A DNA stretch of 64,000 nucleotides from Dielma fastidiosa (GCF_000313565.1 NZ_HE578928.1:86899-150898), one strand, 5' to 3'. Numbered from the stretch's first letter, positions 8,513-18,073 are shown. The notes: generated from the letters alone by a model not told the origin. Translations and numbers: made by a program.

Positions 8513-9638
8513 TCATTTTCTCCAAAGCACGCACACAGCGTTTGATTGCCGTTGTTTTCCGTATACAGTAAAAAACACCCATTCCTGAAGGGCAGTCACG
8601 ACTCCTGCCAACCCTGCCGATAATTTGTATTAATGATGCTTCATCAAAGACAGGATGATCACTTTGTAAAACAACAACATCTACGCCGGGAATCGTGATG
8701 CCGCGTTCAAGAATGGTTGTGGTGAAGATGAAATCAAGCTCACGCTTTCTCAGCCTGCTGATAATCTGATCCTTTTCAATTGTCTTGCTGGTCAGTGACG
8801 CACAGTGAAAAAGCGGTGAAAAGAGCAGTCCATAACGTTGTGCCAAGTCAATAGTCGGCACAAATATCAACATCGGCTTTTTCTGCTGACGCATAATCAT
8901 TAATAGACTGACCAACTGCAAAGGCACAGGCAGCTGTTTAATAAGGGGCAGAACTAAGGGATGACCATGCGGCCGCTGGAACAATTCGACCATCTTCAGC
9001 CTGCCCTCGCTTACCTCTTTCTGCATGGCAGAATCAGGCGTAGCTGTCAGATAAAGAATCCTCCCTTTACAGCTATTTCTGGCAACTGCCGCCAGCAATT
9101 CATTTCCCTTATAGGGAAAAGCATCGACTTCATCCATAACAAGTAAATCAAAGGCTTGATGATAGCGATAAAGCTGGTGCATCGTACAGACAATCAGATC
9201 ACCCTCAGTAATCTCAGTAAAACCTTGACAAACCGGAACAACCTTTAACGTCTTAAATGCCCTCTGCATCCGCTGGGCAATTTCTAAAACAACCTGTCTG
9301 CGTGAAATCGCTATGCCTACCTTTTTCCCCGCATTCAGTGCCTGTTTCAAAGGCTCCATCGTTAATTCAGTCTTGCCCGCACCGCATGCCGCATAAACCA
9401 GAACATCATAACCCGCTGCAAGATGGGCCACTATTTCCTTACTGGCCTTTAATTGCTGATCAGTCAGCTGAAACTCAAGATCATAATTACAGCGATGACG
9501 TTTTGGCACGTATGTATAAGCCTTGGGAACTATTCCTACATCAAGCCGTCCGAATGCAATGCAGCGGCGGCAATAATAAGTTCCCTTATCATTGTAGAAA
9601 TATTTGGGATCAGTATTCTGACAGCGTTCACATCTCAT
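8484..9638 (-). CDS. comFA: ComFA-type DEAD/DEAH DNA helicase
   Basis: This 384-residue protein has a four-cysteine zinc motif at the N-terminus (CERC...CRRC), Walker A AACGAGKTEL near residue 83, a DEVDAFP Walker B box, TATP, and a C-terminal helicase domain with QIIGRVGRS. ComFA is an ATPase that pulls single-stranded DNA into the cell during transformation. GAGGTG precedes the ATG. Other competence genes are not in the window, so natural competence is only hinted at. Confidence 0.93.
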   Translation of the reverse strand: MRCERCQNTDPKYFYNDKGTYYCRRCIAFGRLDVGIVPKAYTYVPKRHRCNYDLEFQLTDQQLKASKEIVAHLAAGYDVLVYAACGAGKTELTMEPLKQALNAGKKVGIAISRRQVVLEIAQRMQRAFKTLKVVPVCQGFTEITEGDLIVCTMHQLYRYHQAFDLLVMDEVDAFPYKGNELLAAVARNSCKGRILYLTATPDSAMQKEVSEGRLKMVELFQRPHGHPLVLPLIKQLPVPLQLVSLLMIMRQQKKPMLIFVPTIDLAQRYGLLFSPLFHCASLTSKTIEKDQIISRLRKRELDFIFTTTILERGITIPGVDVVVLQSDHPVFDEASLIQIIGRVGRSRDCPSGMGVFYCIRKTTAIKRCVRALEKMNETLVSNLF

Positions 9639-9841
9639 GCTTCACCTCACCTATATATATACAAGAAAATAAGATAAGTCTAAAAATTATATGGGTTGAT
9701 GGTCATTGAGTACTGAAATCATTGCTGCAAGTAAAAATTTAGTCAAGAAGGCATTATACTGTTCATTCTAGTGTGATTCATTTAATATCTTTTCAAATAA
9801 TCTTATAAAGCATATGATAATTGTATCAAGAGGTAATCCCT
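9639..9841. other. Intergenic region before a lipoprotein gene
   Basis: About 200 bases lie between the divergent comFA and lipoprotein genes. They are AT-rich and must hold the promoters of both, but I could not assign clear -35/-10 boxes. Confidence 0.5.
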
Positions 9842-10708
9842 ATGAAAAAATTAATCGTCTTAAATCTTGTTTTATTTATACTAATTGGCTGCACCTCTGT
9901 TGCGAATGAAGACATTTCCAATGATTCCCATGTAGAACCACAGGTAGAAACACCCACTAAGAATTCACAACAAAATCAAGAACAGCCTGTTTTCGATAAA
10001 ACGCTGCATAAAGAATTAATTGAAAAATTCACTTTAGATAACGGTGCTTTCATTGAGCATTATAGAACAGTATTTCCACATGATGAAAAACAAACACTTA
10101 AACTTGATTATCTAAATGATATTTATCTTCCTTATAATCGAGTGGGTGCTGAAGAGATTCTTTTTTCCGGTTTTGATGATGCAGGAATTGATGAATTAGC
10201 TCTAGATATTCAAACAAGCTATGAGTTTGCTGTTCAATCGATACGATATGCTAATTACGGAATTCCTGAAGATAATGAATATCTGCAAGAATTTGATATT
10301 GTATTCTATGATATTTATCAAAATGATGATGTACTTTCAATTGTCGAAACCAAAAATCATATTCTTTGGGGAGCCGGCAGCATGCCATATGAATATCGTG
10401 TCTTTAATATTGACATAAAAACAGGCAAGTTATTATCAAATTCTGAACTAGTTCCTGATTATGAAACACTTACGGATAAAGCAATCGAAAAGCTGACAAG
10501 CTTAGGATATGAACTTTCAGATTCATCTTTAGATGACAGCATTCAGCGTTTTAAACTTAGATCAGCAGATGAATTCAATAAAATGGACTTACCTATTACC
10601 GATAGCTCTCTCATCTATAAGCAGGATAATCAATATTATTTAATCATTCAAATCTATATTGTTGGCGTAAATGGCGGCCGCAGAATTAAAATTAATCTCG
10701 ATGTGTGA
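9842..10708 (+). CDS. Secreted lipoprotein, DUF3298/RsiV-like
   Basis: This 288-residue protein starts at the ATG at 9842 (GAGGT ribosome site), not at the upstream ATG. The signal peptide ends in the lipobox LIGC, so the mature protein would be anchored by Cys17. A low-complexity acidic linker follows. The C-terminal part contains FNIDIKTGKLLSNSELV, which resembles the DUF3298/RsiV-type domain (pattern: fnidlktGk-ltlsdll). The three lipoproteins at 25498-28086 share the same plan. Function unknown. Confidence 0.75.
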   Translation: MKKLIVLNLVLFILIGCTSVANEDISNDSHVEPQVETPTKNSQQNQEQPVFDKTLHKELIEKFTLDNGAFIEHYRTVFPHDEKQTLKLDYLNDIYLPYNRVGAEEILFSGFDDAGIDELALDIQTSYEFAVQSIRYANYGIPEDNEYLQEFDIVFYDIYQNDDVLSIVETKNHILWGAGSMPYEYRVFNIDIKTGKLLSNSELVPDYETLTDKAIEKLTSLGYELSDSSLDDSIQRFKLRSADEFNKMDLPITDSSLIYKQDNQYYLIIQIYIVGVNGGRRIKINLDV

Positions 10709-10718
10709 TGCAATTAAA

Positions 10719-10747
10719 AAAACGCATTCAAATCAGAAATGCGTTTT
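10719..10747. terminator. Terminator between the convergent lipoprotein and galE genes
   Basis: AAAACGCATT (10719-10728) pairs with AATGCGTTTT (10738-10747), and A/T runs at both sides make it usable in both directions. Confidence 0.8.
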
Positions 10748-10762
10748 CTTTATATATTCAAC

Positions 10763-11761
10763 TTATTTTTGTTTTTGCACAAAATTCCAAGCATCACGGC
10801 ACATTTCCTCGATGCCCTTTTGTGCGCTCCAGCCAAGTTCTTCCTTAGCCTTTGTTGGATCAGCATAACAAGCCGCAATATCACCAGGACGGCGGTCTGT
10901 AATCTTATATGGAACCTCAATATTATTCACACGGGCAAAGGTTTTCACCAAATCAAGCACTGAGAAACCATTACCAGTACCAAGGTTATAAATCTTCACA
11001 CCGCTTCCCTGAGCGATTTTCTCAACAGCTTTGATATGACCTAATGCCAAGTCAACAACATGGATATAATCACGAACCCCTGTGCCATCAGGTGTATTAT
11101 AATCATCACCAAAGACATTCAGATGCGGGAGCTCTTTGTTAGCAACCTTAACAATATATGGCATTAAATTATTAGGAATATCATTAGGACTTTCCCCTAA
11201 CAATCCTGATTCATGCGCGCCAATCGGATTGAAATATCTCAGCAAACCAACGCTCCATTCCTTATCCGCATACTGCAGATCCGTCAGAATTCTCTCAATG
11301 AACAATTTTGTCGTACCATAAGGATTCGTTGTAGAAAGCGTAAAATCCTCCTTGATCGGCAATGATGCAGGATCGCCATAAACCGTAGCACTTGATGAGA
11401 ATACAATGCGTTTGCAATTAAACTCATTCATCACTTTGCATAATACGATTGTAGAATCAAGATTATTCTGATAATACATCAAAGGCTTCGCAACACTTTC
11501 ACCAACTGCTTTATAACCCGCAAAATGAATTACCGCGTCAATCTTATGATCCGTAAAGATACGTCTTACCGCTTCTTCATCACAAACATCATTTTCATAG
11601 AAAGCAAATTTCTTATTTGTAAGCTGTTCAATCTTATCTACTACCTCTAATTTTGAATTATACAAATTATCAATAATGACAACTTCATAACCAGCATTCA
11701 ATAATTCCACACATGTATGAGAACCAATATAGCCTGTTCCACCGGTAACTAATATTTTCAT
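10763..11761 (-). CDS. galE: UDP-glucose 4-epimerase
   Basis: This 332-residue short-chain dehydrogenase-fold enzyme has the NAD-binding motif TGGTGYIGSH at residues 7-16 and the catalytic Ser-Tyr-Lys set in SSSATVYG and NPYGTTK (Tyr near 147, Lys near 151). It interconverts UDP-glucose and UDP-galactose for galactose use and for cell-surface sugars. Length and motifs match the family. It stands alone here with GAGGAAAGA before the ATG; no other gal gene is next to it. Confidence 0.96.
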   Translation of the reverse strand: MKILVTGGTGYIGSHTCVELLNAGYEVVIIDNLYNSKLEVVDKIEQLTNKKFAFYENDVCDEEAVRRIFTDHKIDAVIHFAGYKAVGESVAKPLMYYQNNLDSTIVLCKVMNEFNCKRIVFSSSATVYGDPASLPIKEDFTLSTTNPYGTTKLFIERILTDLQYADKEWSVGLLRYFNPIGAHESGLLGESPNDIPNNLMPYIVKVANKELPHLNVFGDDYNTPDGTGVRDYIHVVDLALGHIKAVEKIAQGSGVKIYNLGTGNGFSVLDLVKTFARVNNIEVPYKITDRRPGDIAACYADPTKAKEELGWSAQKGIEEMCRDAWNFVQKQK

Positions 11762-11939
11762 ATTCTTTCCTCGCTTTCAACTGTATTCATTATAACAACA
11801 TTCCATCTTTTATGATATAAAATTTATGTTAAGAAACAGTAAATGAAGAGTAAAAGCCAATATTTCTAAAACTGTAAACACTATCATTAAAAGTCCATCA
11901 ATCAGCATTATGAAAAACAAACACATCACTGCTGCTCTA

Positions 11940-12470
11940 TTATTTTGAAACCCGCCCGCGATATTCACCGCGAATGATTTCATCCATTTCTTCCGGTGTC
12001 TCTTTACAACCGCCGGCAAGCCACTTTTTCACGATCGCATTAAAGCCGCTTCTGAAAAATTCGACATGATATTCAATATGCCGATTGTCAAAATGCTGTT
12101 TTGCCTGATGAATGTCATAATATTCAAGCTTAAACTGATTATCATAACCTAGCTTAAAATAGGTGCGGTAGAATAATTGATTATCCTTGATATGATAAAA
12201 CAGCTTTAAATAATCATTGCTGTTAAAGCCTTGTGTTGTTTCCGCTTCATAAAGCAAATTCACTTCACGCTCCAAATCTTCTCTAACCTTGTCTGCAAGC
12301 TCATAAATATCTACAAAATTAGCGTAAAACGTACTGCGATTTAATTCACAGCGCTTGCAAATATCTGAAACACTTATCTCATGAAGTTCTTTGGTTTGCA
12401 GCAATTCAATAAAGACTTTCTGAATACGTTCCATTGACTCACGGCGCCTTCGATTATTTTTTGTGTTCAT
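11940..12470 (-). CDS. TetR family regulator
   Basis: This 176-residue protein has an N-terminal TetR-type HTH (residues 15-60: FIELLQTKELHEISVSDICK, then ELNRSTFYANF). The C-terminal ligand-binding region is of the TetR_C_7-like kind. It faces the membrane-protein operon starting at 12597, and a 32-base near-palindrome in the shared intergenic region is a likely operator. It probably represses that operon and perhaps itself. The ligand is unknown. Confidence 0.88.
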   Translation of the reverse strand: MNTKNNRRRRESMERIQKVFIELLQTKELHEISVSDICKRCELNRSTFYANFVDIYELADKVREDLEREVNLLYEAETTQGFNSNDYLKLFYHIKDNQLFYRTYFKLGYDNQFKLEYYDIHQAKQHFDNRHIEYHVEFFRSGFNAIVKKWLAGGCKETPEEMDEIIRGEYRGRVSK

Positions 12471-12549
12471 TGGTTCCCTCTCCCATTATTCCAACACTTC
12501 GCATCAAACTGATGATTGTTTCTGTCGGTTATTACAATTATACTGAATT

Positions 12550-12581
12550 TGTATTAAAACAACAACTGTTGCTTTAATACA
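12550..12581. promoter_or_regulatory. Likely TetR operator, 32-bp near-palindrome
   Basis: Of the 16 base pairs in this 32-base element, 14 are symmetric: TGTATTAAA-CAACA on the left mirrors TGTTG-TTTAATACA on the right. It sits immediately before the ribosome site (12585-12590) of the 12597 gene. A candidate promoter with TTGTTT, 17 bases and TATACT near 12540 would start transcription at its left edge. Binding there would block transcription. Confidence 0.7.
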
Positions 12582-12596
12582 GATGGAGGTATTCAA

Positions 12597-12968
12597 ATGA
12601 AAAAAAGCAGTTTTGTCGCATTAGGTTTAGGAACCATCAGCACGGTTCTATTTGCTCTTGGTATGTGTATGGCAATGATAAAAGAATGGGGAGCCTTTCA
12701 GCCGGGTGTTGTCTTTGGCTGTGTCGGACTTCTGCTCGGACTAATCACATGGATTCTATGGCGGAAAATGGAACACAAAGAACCTGTCCAAATCACAGCA
12801 AAAACATTCCTCATGGTGATGGTGGGTGTAATTGGTGCTTTAGCTTTAGGTATTGGCATGTGTTTCAGCATGGTCTGGGGTAAAATGATTCAGGGAATTA
12901 TTATCGGACTGATTGGTATTGTTTTGCTGCTTGGTTTGATTCCTTTGACAACCGGCATTAAAGAATAA
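12597..12968 (+). CDS. Small integral membrane protein
   Basis: This 123-residue protein has four predicted membrane helices in two similar halves: GTISTVLFALGMCMAMIKEWG and GVIGALALGIGMCFSMVWGK look like an internal duplication, each with an LGMCM/IGMCF core. The family is common in gut Bacillota and is uncharacterised. It is the first gene of a likely three-gene operon under the TetR operator. GGAGGT precedes the ATG. Confidence 0.75.
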   Translation: MKKSSFVALGLGTISTVLFALGMCMAMIKEWGAFQPGVVFGCVGLLLGLITWILWRKMEHKEPVQITAKTFLMVMVGVIGALALGIGMCFSMVWGKMIQGIIIGLIGIVLLLGLIPLTTGIKE

Positions 12969-13011
12969 AGCGTTACTTGAAAATATGGGTGAATTTAAAC
13001 CATTATCTTAA

Positions 13012-13731
13012 ATGTCAAAATTTATAACCATGGGCATCAAGCAAAAAATATACAGCAGAATTGAAGTCACAAATCTCGGCAGGCATACCATAAACGATCA
13101 GCGTACCCGAATTATCTTATCAGCAGCTTTTAGCTTCATGGTAAATTTAGTATATGCACTGGTACATGGCGCACTGGGCATAGCCAATCAGTCATTGTGG
13201 TTTATTACCATGTGTGCCTACTATACTATTTTGAGCGTCATGCGTTTTTCAGCTATTTTGTGTGAAAGAAAGAATCATTCTAAAATTTCCATTGACGCAG
13301 AATATTTTGTGATGACATTAACCGGCATCCTGCTTTCAGCACTGAGCTTTGTTTTAATTGGCGTCATTTATCTTAGTCTGACTGAACACATCGCCGCAAA
13401 ATACGAATCTGTGATCATGATAACCATAGCCGCTTATACGTTTTATAAAATCACTATGGCCATCCTACGCGCAGTTACACAGCGCAATAACCCCTCGCCA
13501 TTACTTGCGGTAATTCGCTGTATTGGTTATAGCGATGTCGCTGCTTCGGTATTAACTTTACAGCGTTCGATGCTTGTTTCATTTGGTACCATGAGTGATG
13601 CAAACACAGCCCTGATGAACATTTTAACTGGTGCCGCTGTCTGTTTATTTATATTAGCATTAGGAATATCGATGATAAAGAAAGGAATAAAAAAGAAAGG
13701 TGCAGCATTATGGCAAAATCAAAAATCATAA
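13012..13731 (+). CDS. Multi-pass membrane protein, unknown
   Basis: This 239-residue protein has about six hydrophobic segments and a basic C-terminal end (KKGIKKKG). No enzymatic motif was seen. The ATG at 13012 lacks a clear ribosome site and an in-frame ATG at 13030 is an alternative, so the start is uncertain. It lies 43 bases after the first gene of the operon and overlaps the start of the third. Its role is unknown, but it travels with the TetR pair. Confidence 0.65.
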   Translation: MSKFITMGIKQKIYSRIEVTNLGRHTINDQRTRIILSAAFSFMVNLVYALVHGALGIANQSLWFITMCAYYTILSVMRFSAILCERKNHSKISIDAEYFVMTLTGILLSALSFVLIGVIYLSLTEHIAAKYESVIMITIAAYTFYKITMAILRAVTQRNNPSPLLAVIRCIGYSDVAASVLTLQRSMLVSFGTMSDANTALMNILTGAAVCLFILALGISMIKKGIKKKGAALWQNQKS

Positions 13732-13901
13732 AAGCGAATGAAAAGATCGCAGAAAAGGTCGTTGGAACATTTGAAAAAATAGAGGATTCAGTAGTCGGCG
13801 GTTATACTAAAATAGAAGACGCCTTTGTTGATCGCTATTTAACCAAAGACGATGAAACAATTGAAGAAGCTAAAGCCCGCTTACGAAAAGAAAAAGCATA
13901 A
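13710..13901 (+). CDS. Small charged protein, unknown
   Basis: This 63-residue soluble protein is highly charged and probably helical. It has two similar segments, KVVGTFEKIEDS and VVGGYTKIEDA, and a C-terminal AKARLRKEK tail. AAAGGTG lies before the ATG inside the preceding gene, so it is coupled with it. I recognise it as a recurring uncharacterised protein of Bacillota, usually beside small membrane proteins. Confidence 0.7.
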   Translation: MAKSKIIKANEKIAEKVVGTFEKIEDSVVGGYTKIEDAFVDRYLTKDDETIEEAKARLRKEKA

Positions 13902-13909
13902 GTTTAATT

Positions 13910-13940
13910 AACAGTTTTGGATGTTCAAAACTGTTTTTTT
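13910..13940 (+). terminator. Terminator of the TetR-controlled operon
   Basis: AACAGTTTTG pairs with CAAAACTGTT and is followed by seven Ts. Confidence 0.85.
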
Positions 13941-13944
13941 ATAA

Positions 13945-13966
13945 TAAAAAACCGGTGTTACCGGTT
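13945..13966 (-). terminator. Terminator of the lic operon
   Basis: AACCGGT and ACCGGTT (13950-13956, 13960-13966) form a hairpin that overlaps the licC stop codon and is followed on the minus strand by TTTTTTATTAT. Confidence 0.8.
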
Positions 13967-14659
13967 CATAAAATCATCAAATTTAGCACATATATCATGG
14001 TAATTCTCTACCGTATCCATCTCATCTACCAGTGATTCATCAACCTGATGCACACCGACATTAAGTACATCTAAAAGATCTACAGGCACATTATCCCAAT
14101 ATTTTTTAGGATCAAGATAATTGGCGCTGTCCTTTAATCGCTGTTCAATTTCCGCCTTAATGATTTCACAGTCATGAGCGTTCCAATAAGAAATGCCAAG
14201 CATACTCGGCCGATAAGCGTCCGTAATATCCATAGCGACTACCCGTCCATTCTCAACTTTGGGGCACCAGTCAAAATCAGGCCCGGCTTTCCGCTGTACT
14301 GTATAATAAGCGCTTTGACTCATTGGACACAGAACTTGATCAAGCAGGACAACATCAGCATCAATCACCACCGTATCACTGAAATACGGCAGTGCTTTAG
14401 CCATTGAATAGAGATTGTTATAATCAGCATAATGTTCATTATAGACAAGCTTTACTTGATATTTTTCTTTCAGATAATCAAATAATTCAGCCATATGACC
14501 TACAACAATAGTAATATCGGTAATATCAGCCTCATGCAGATAGCCGATGGTTCGCTCAATGTTAGGAATGCCGCCGATTGGCAGCAATGCCTTATGATTA
14601 TGCTTTGTTATTTCCTTAAACCGCGATCCAAGTCCGGCTGCTAATAATAATGCATTCAT
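13958..14659 (-). CDS. LicC-like cholinephosphate cytidylyltransferase
   Basis: This 233-residue nucleotidyltransferase has the signature LLAAGLGSRF near the N-terminus, then KALLPIGG, and a VIDADVVL metal site. It resembles LicC, which makes CDP-choline from CTP and phosphocholine for decorating teichoic acids or other surface glycans. It overlaps the choline transporter gene by four bases. The neighbouring fusion protein carries a second nucleotidyltransferase domain, so the operon has two; one may act on another substrate. Confidence 0.8.
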   Translation of the reverse strand: MNALLLAAGLGSRFKEITKHNHKALLPIGGIPNIERTIGYLHEADITDITIVVGHMAELFDYLKEKYQVKLVYNEHYADYNNLYSMAKALPYFSDTVVIDADVVLLDQVLCPMSQSAYYTVQRKAGPDFDWCPKVENGRVVAMDITDAYRPSMLGISYWNAHDCEIIKAEIEQRLKDSANYLDPKKYWDNVPVDLLDVLNVGVHQVDESLVDEMDTVENYHDICAKFDDFMNR

Positions 14660-16194
14660 CGTATATCTCCCTCAATCTGCGGATGATCCTTGCGCAGATC
14701 CTTTACAAAGCTGACAACGACCATGATCATGATAATTCCCAACGGGAAAGCCGCGATAATCGCTATTGTCTGAAGCATGCTTAAGGTTGAGTCTGAGAAT
14801 AGTAAGGCCACCGGCAGCAATAAGAAGACCACCGACCAGAATGCCCTTAGCTTTCGCCGCGGTTCATCCTGATGTTCAGGCATTTTCTCTGAATAGCTGG
14901 CTACAACCATCGTAATCGCGTCAAAGGTGCTGGCATAGAAGGCAATCATTGCGACAATCAATATACCCAATACAAGATTGGTCATGGGCAGCTGATCAAA
15001 AATCATTAAGATTACCGCAGATGGTGCTACGCCAGAAGCAATCATGCTGGCTACATCTAAGATACCATGTGTCTGCAGATATAAACCATAACCGCCGAAT
15101 ACAATAAAGGATGTGAACGTTCCGCCTAAGCCGCACGCCAAACCGCCTAAGATGGTTTGCTTAATCGTTCTGCCTTCCGATATTTTCGCAATGAAGAATG
15201 GTGTAGCAACAAACCATGCAATCCAATACGCCCAATAGAAAATCGTCCAATCCTGAGGGAAGCCGCTGATGCCTAATGGGTCCATCCAGGTAGCCATATT
15301 GAAGAAATTATTGATCACCTTGCCAATCGCGGTAATACCTGTTTCAATGATATAAACCTTTGGCCCGGCAATTAAAAATGTAGCTAATAAGAGTACAAAT
15401 ACGACAACACAGAAATTAGCCAGATAACTGATGGCCTTCATTCCCTTTAATACCGCAACCATGAAAACGAAGCAGATAATTGCCAGGATCGCGATTGAAA
15501 GGAAATGGCTCGTCTCAATATTTAAAATCTTTGCCAGCGCACCTGACAGAAGCGGTGTCGCTAATGAAAAGGTAGTTGCCGTACCAGCTAATAAACCGCA
15601 GACAGCGAAGACATCAATCAAACGGCCCGCTTTTCCATCGCTGTGTTTGCCAAGCAGCGGTCTTACAGCTTCCGATAACGTCTGACGCTTACGTCCCTTT
15701 ACAAAAAACATATAAGCATAGGCACAGGCTGGCAGGATATAGAACGCCCATGGAATGGGTCCCCAGTGAAACAGCGGATAAGCACTTGACCAATCCTGCA
15801 GCTGAGCCGCCGTCATATTTTCCATGCCAAAAGGCGCCGCTGTGTAGTAATAGCTCCATTCACATAATGACCAATATAAGATATCCGCAGCCATCGTAGA
15901 GGTAAAAATCATTGAACCCCAGCTGAATGTTGAATACCGCGGTTTATCCAGATTGCCTAATTTTATATTGCCAAAGCGGCTGAAAGCCATGATGATAGCC
16001 GCAATCAGAATCCCCAGACCCAGCAGGATATAAAAGAAACCAAATTCATTGACAAATAAATTACGCAAGGTATTAATCACTTCACCGCTGGCTTGCGGAA
16101 ACAGCATGAGCAGTGATGAAATAATGCCGATAATGACTAAGGGTAAGATTGTAATCACCCAGTCGATACTCTTATCTAGTTTAAAATTTTTCAT
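14656..16194 (-). CDS. BCCT family choline/betaine transporter
   Basis: This 512-residue, 12-helix membrane protein has the BCCT tryptophan-rich segment (TIFYWAYWIAW near residue 325) and FHWGPIPWAFY near residue 140. BCCT carriers bring in choline, betaine or carnitine with Na+ or H+. It sits between the cytidylyltransferase and the choline kinase fusion with four-base overlaps on both sides, which makes choline the likely substrate. In the classical lic operon this place is held by the unrelated LicB. Confidence 0.92.
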   Translation of the reverse strand: MKNFKLDKSIDWVITILPLVIIGIISSLLMLFPQASGEVINTLRNLFVNEFGFFYILLGLGILIAAIIMAFSRFGNIKLGNLDKPRYSTFSWGSMIFTSTMAADILYWSLCEWSYYYTAAPFGMENMTAAQLQDWSSAYPLFHWGPIPWAFYILPACAYAYMFFVKGRKRQTLSEAVRPLLGKHSDGKAGRLIDVFAVCGLLAGTATTFSLATPLLSGALAKILNIETSHFLSIAILAIICFVFMVAVLKGMKAISYLANFCVVVFVLLLATFLIAGPKVYIIETGITAIGKVINNFFNMATWMDPLGISGFPQDWTIFYWAYWIAWFVATPFFIAKISEGRTIKQTILGGLACGLGGTFTSFIVFGGYGLYLQTHGILDVASMIASGVAPSAVILMIFDQLPMTNLVLGILIVAMIAFYASTFDAITMVVASYSEKMPEHQDEPRRKLRAFWSVVFLLLPVALLFSDSTLSMLQTIAIIAAFPLGIIMIMVVVSFVKDLRKDHPQIEGDIR

Positions 16195-18062
16195 AACAGA
16201 TCCCTTTCATATTGCTTACAGAATACTTCAATAGCCTGTAAGCCGCGGTTCAGACGGTCGATGCCATAAGTACCGAAATCTTCGCCATTAGCTTCCTTGG
16301 CCATGGTCCATGCCGACCAAAGAATATCCTGAGTAATTTTGAATAACTGAATCTTTTCTTTTTCAACAGCACTCAAGCCTTTGCCCTCAGTATAGTAATA
16401 TTCAAACAATTCCTCTTCACTCGGCGTAAATTCACATTCAACAAAATGACCGGCAAGATCCCACATCGGATCATTAAAACCCGCGTATTCCCAATCAATC
16501 AGATACATTCTTCCATGTTCATCCTTAATCAGATTCTCCGCAACCAGATCGCAATGACACGGCTTCAGATTCCAGCCTAATCGATCCATCACGACAGCCA
16601 GCTTGTCCATAAAGGCTCTGGCCTGATCGTAGTTCTCATAAGGTGTTACATGTGAAGCAGCCATTAAATCTTCATATTTCTTTAATTCATCAAAGACATT
16701 AAAGCGGCCCTTCAATTCACATTCACTTGTATGCAGCTTACGCAGCAGCGCCGCTGTCAGCTTCATATTCTTTTCCAGACGCACCGTCGGTCCAGTCATC
16801 GTTTTCGCATTTGGAATATAAATACTTACTTTAACGCCGCTTGCTTCATTAAAATAAACCGTATCAACATTTAAACCAAGCAGATAACCAAATTTACCAT
16901 TTACCTTTTCATTGCTGCGGGAGATCATCGTCTCGGTACAGCGTCCCGGCATTCTCAGAATATAACGGTTATTGGTTGTTTTTACCTTATAATTAGTATT
17001 TGTCATCCCACCAGCAGCCTCAATACTGATAAAATCCTTTTCATCAATCCCCATGACTTCGATAAATAATTTCTTTAATTGAAGCAGATTGCGTTCATTC
17101 TCTTTCTTCTTTAATTTAGGGAAATAGATATTGACCATATCGTTATACTGTTTCTGATTATCTATATCCATACAGATACAATCATCGATGCCGCAGGTCG
17201 TAATCTTATACAAACGGCCAAGGTTTTCAATAACATATTCATAATTCAGATATGGATTTTTATTTTCATCAAATATATTCAACATTTTTTTATAAATTGA
17301 ATAACTGATTTTATTCACACCGCATAATTCAGCATCAATATGATTTAATTCATGGATATCTTTTGAAATACGATATAAATCATTATGCTCATCCAGCTCC
17401 ACAAAGGCTTCATCACCGCTGCCCCTCGGCGCGTTGACAAACAGACAATTCGGCGCTTCATTTTCAAGCAAGGCGGTTACTACCGCTTTTTCAAATACAT
17501 AGTCACTTTCAATCAGTAAGAAATCAGAATCAATAAGTGGTGCCGCGCAAGCCAGTGAGGCCATGGTTCCCGTCCATTTATAACGGCTGTTTTCCACAAA
17601 TTGAACTTCCCGCTGATTCTTAAAGGCTTCCTCATACATTGCCTTTTGATAACCGGTAACGATGATAATTTTAGTGATTGAATGATCCAGCAGGATATCA
17701 ACGATACGCTGAATCAGGGATACACCTTCAATGGTTAAGAAACCAACAGGGATATTAAAATCCTTATTTTGACCGGCAGCCAGAATGACAGCCGTATGCA
17801 GATCCTGTGATTTCACAGTCAGCTGCAGCTTATCCATCTGTCTTTCACGCAGAATATTTTCCAGACATTCATTGCCGCTTTCAGTAAGCTCATATTCAAA
17901 CCGGCCCTTTTTCGCATGAATGGTGATCAGGCCCTGTTCCTCCATATTTTTCAGCAGGGTGTTGACCATGCCTAAAGAGAAACCTGTTTCTTTCGCAATG
18001 TCACGCTGTGTCGATGTATCACTTTTCTTTAAACATTTTAGAAGCTGATAAATTTTATCCAT
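16191..18062 (-). CDS. HTH - nucleotidyltransferase - choline kinase fusion (LicA/LicC-like)
   Basis: This is a 623-residue three-part protein. Residues 1-70 are a winged helix (QRDIAKETGFSLGMVNTLLK). Residues 85-315 are a LicC-like cytidylyltransferase (VILAAGQNKDF, ENSRYKWTG, LIESDYVF). Residues 340-620 are a LicA-type choline kinase with CHCDLVAENLI and LIDWEYAGFNDPMWDLAGH. The start at 18062 follows AGGAG; an upstream ATG at 18080 lies inside a palindrome. It would phosphorylate imported choline and activate it to CDP-choline. The DNA-binding part could sense substrate and control the operon through the two palindromes upstream. No LicD transferase is nearby. Confidence 0.88.
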   Translation of the reverse strand: MDKIYQLLKCLKKSDTSTQRDIAKETGFSLGMVNTLLKNMEEQGLITIHAKKGRFEYELTESGNECLENILRERQMDKLQLTVKSQDLHTAVILAAGQNKDFNIPVGFLTIEGVSLIQRIVDILLDHSITKIIIVTGYQKAMYEEAFKNQREVQFVENSRYKWTGTMASLACAAPLIDSDFLLIESDYVFEKAVVTALLENEAPNCLFVNAPRGSGDEAFVELDEHNDLYRISKDIHELNHIDAELCGVNKISYSIYKKMLNIFDENKNPYLNYEYVIENLGRLYKITTCGIDDCICMDIDNQKQYNDMVNIYFPKLKKKENERNLLQLKKLFIEVMGIDEKDFISIEAAGGMTNTNYKVKTTNNRYILRMPGRCTETMISRSNEKVNGKFGYLLGLNVDTVYFNEASGVKVSIYIPNAKTMTGPTVRLEKNMKLTAALLRKLHTSECELKGRFNVFDELKKYEDLMAASHVTPYENYDQARAFMDKLAVVMDRLGWNLKPCHCDLVAENLIKDEHGRMYLIDWEYAGFNDPMWDLAGHFVECEFTPSEEELFEYYYTEGKGLSAVEKEKIQLFKITQDILWSAWTMAKEANGEDFGTYGIDRLNRGLQAIEVFCKQYERDLL

Positions 18063-18073
18063 GAAATCACTCC

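Noticed and set aside
8102-9709. Plus-strand frames opposite comFC and comFA
   Set aside because: The minus-strand genes have intact catalytic motifs, so the plus-strand frames are shadows.
11810-11931. Short hydrophobic reading frame on the minus strand between galE and the TetR gene
   Set aside because: It has no ribosome site, its longer form overlaps the TetR end in another frame, and the hydrophobic composition can arise by chance in AT-rich DNA.
14656-16194. Naming the transporter LicB
   Set aside because: The protein is a BCCT carrier, which is unrelated in sequence to the classical LicB permease, so the symbol was not used.
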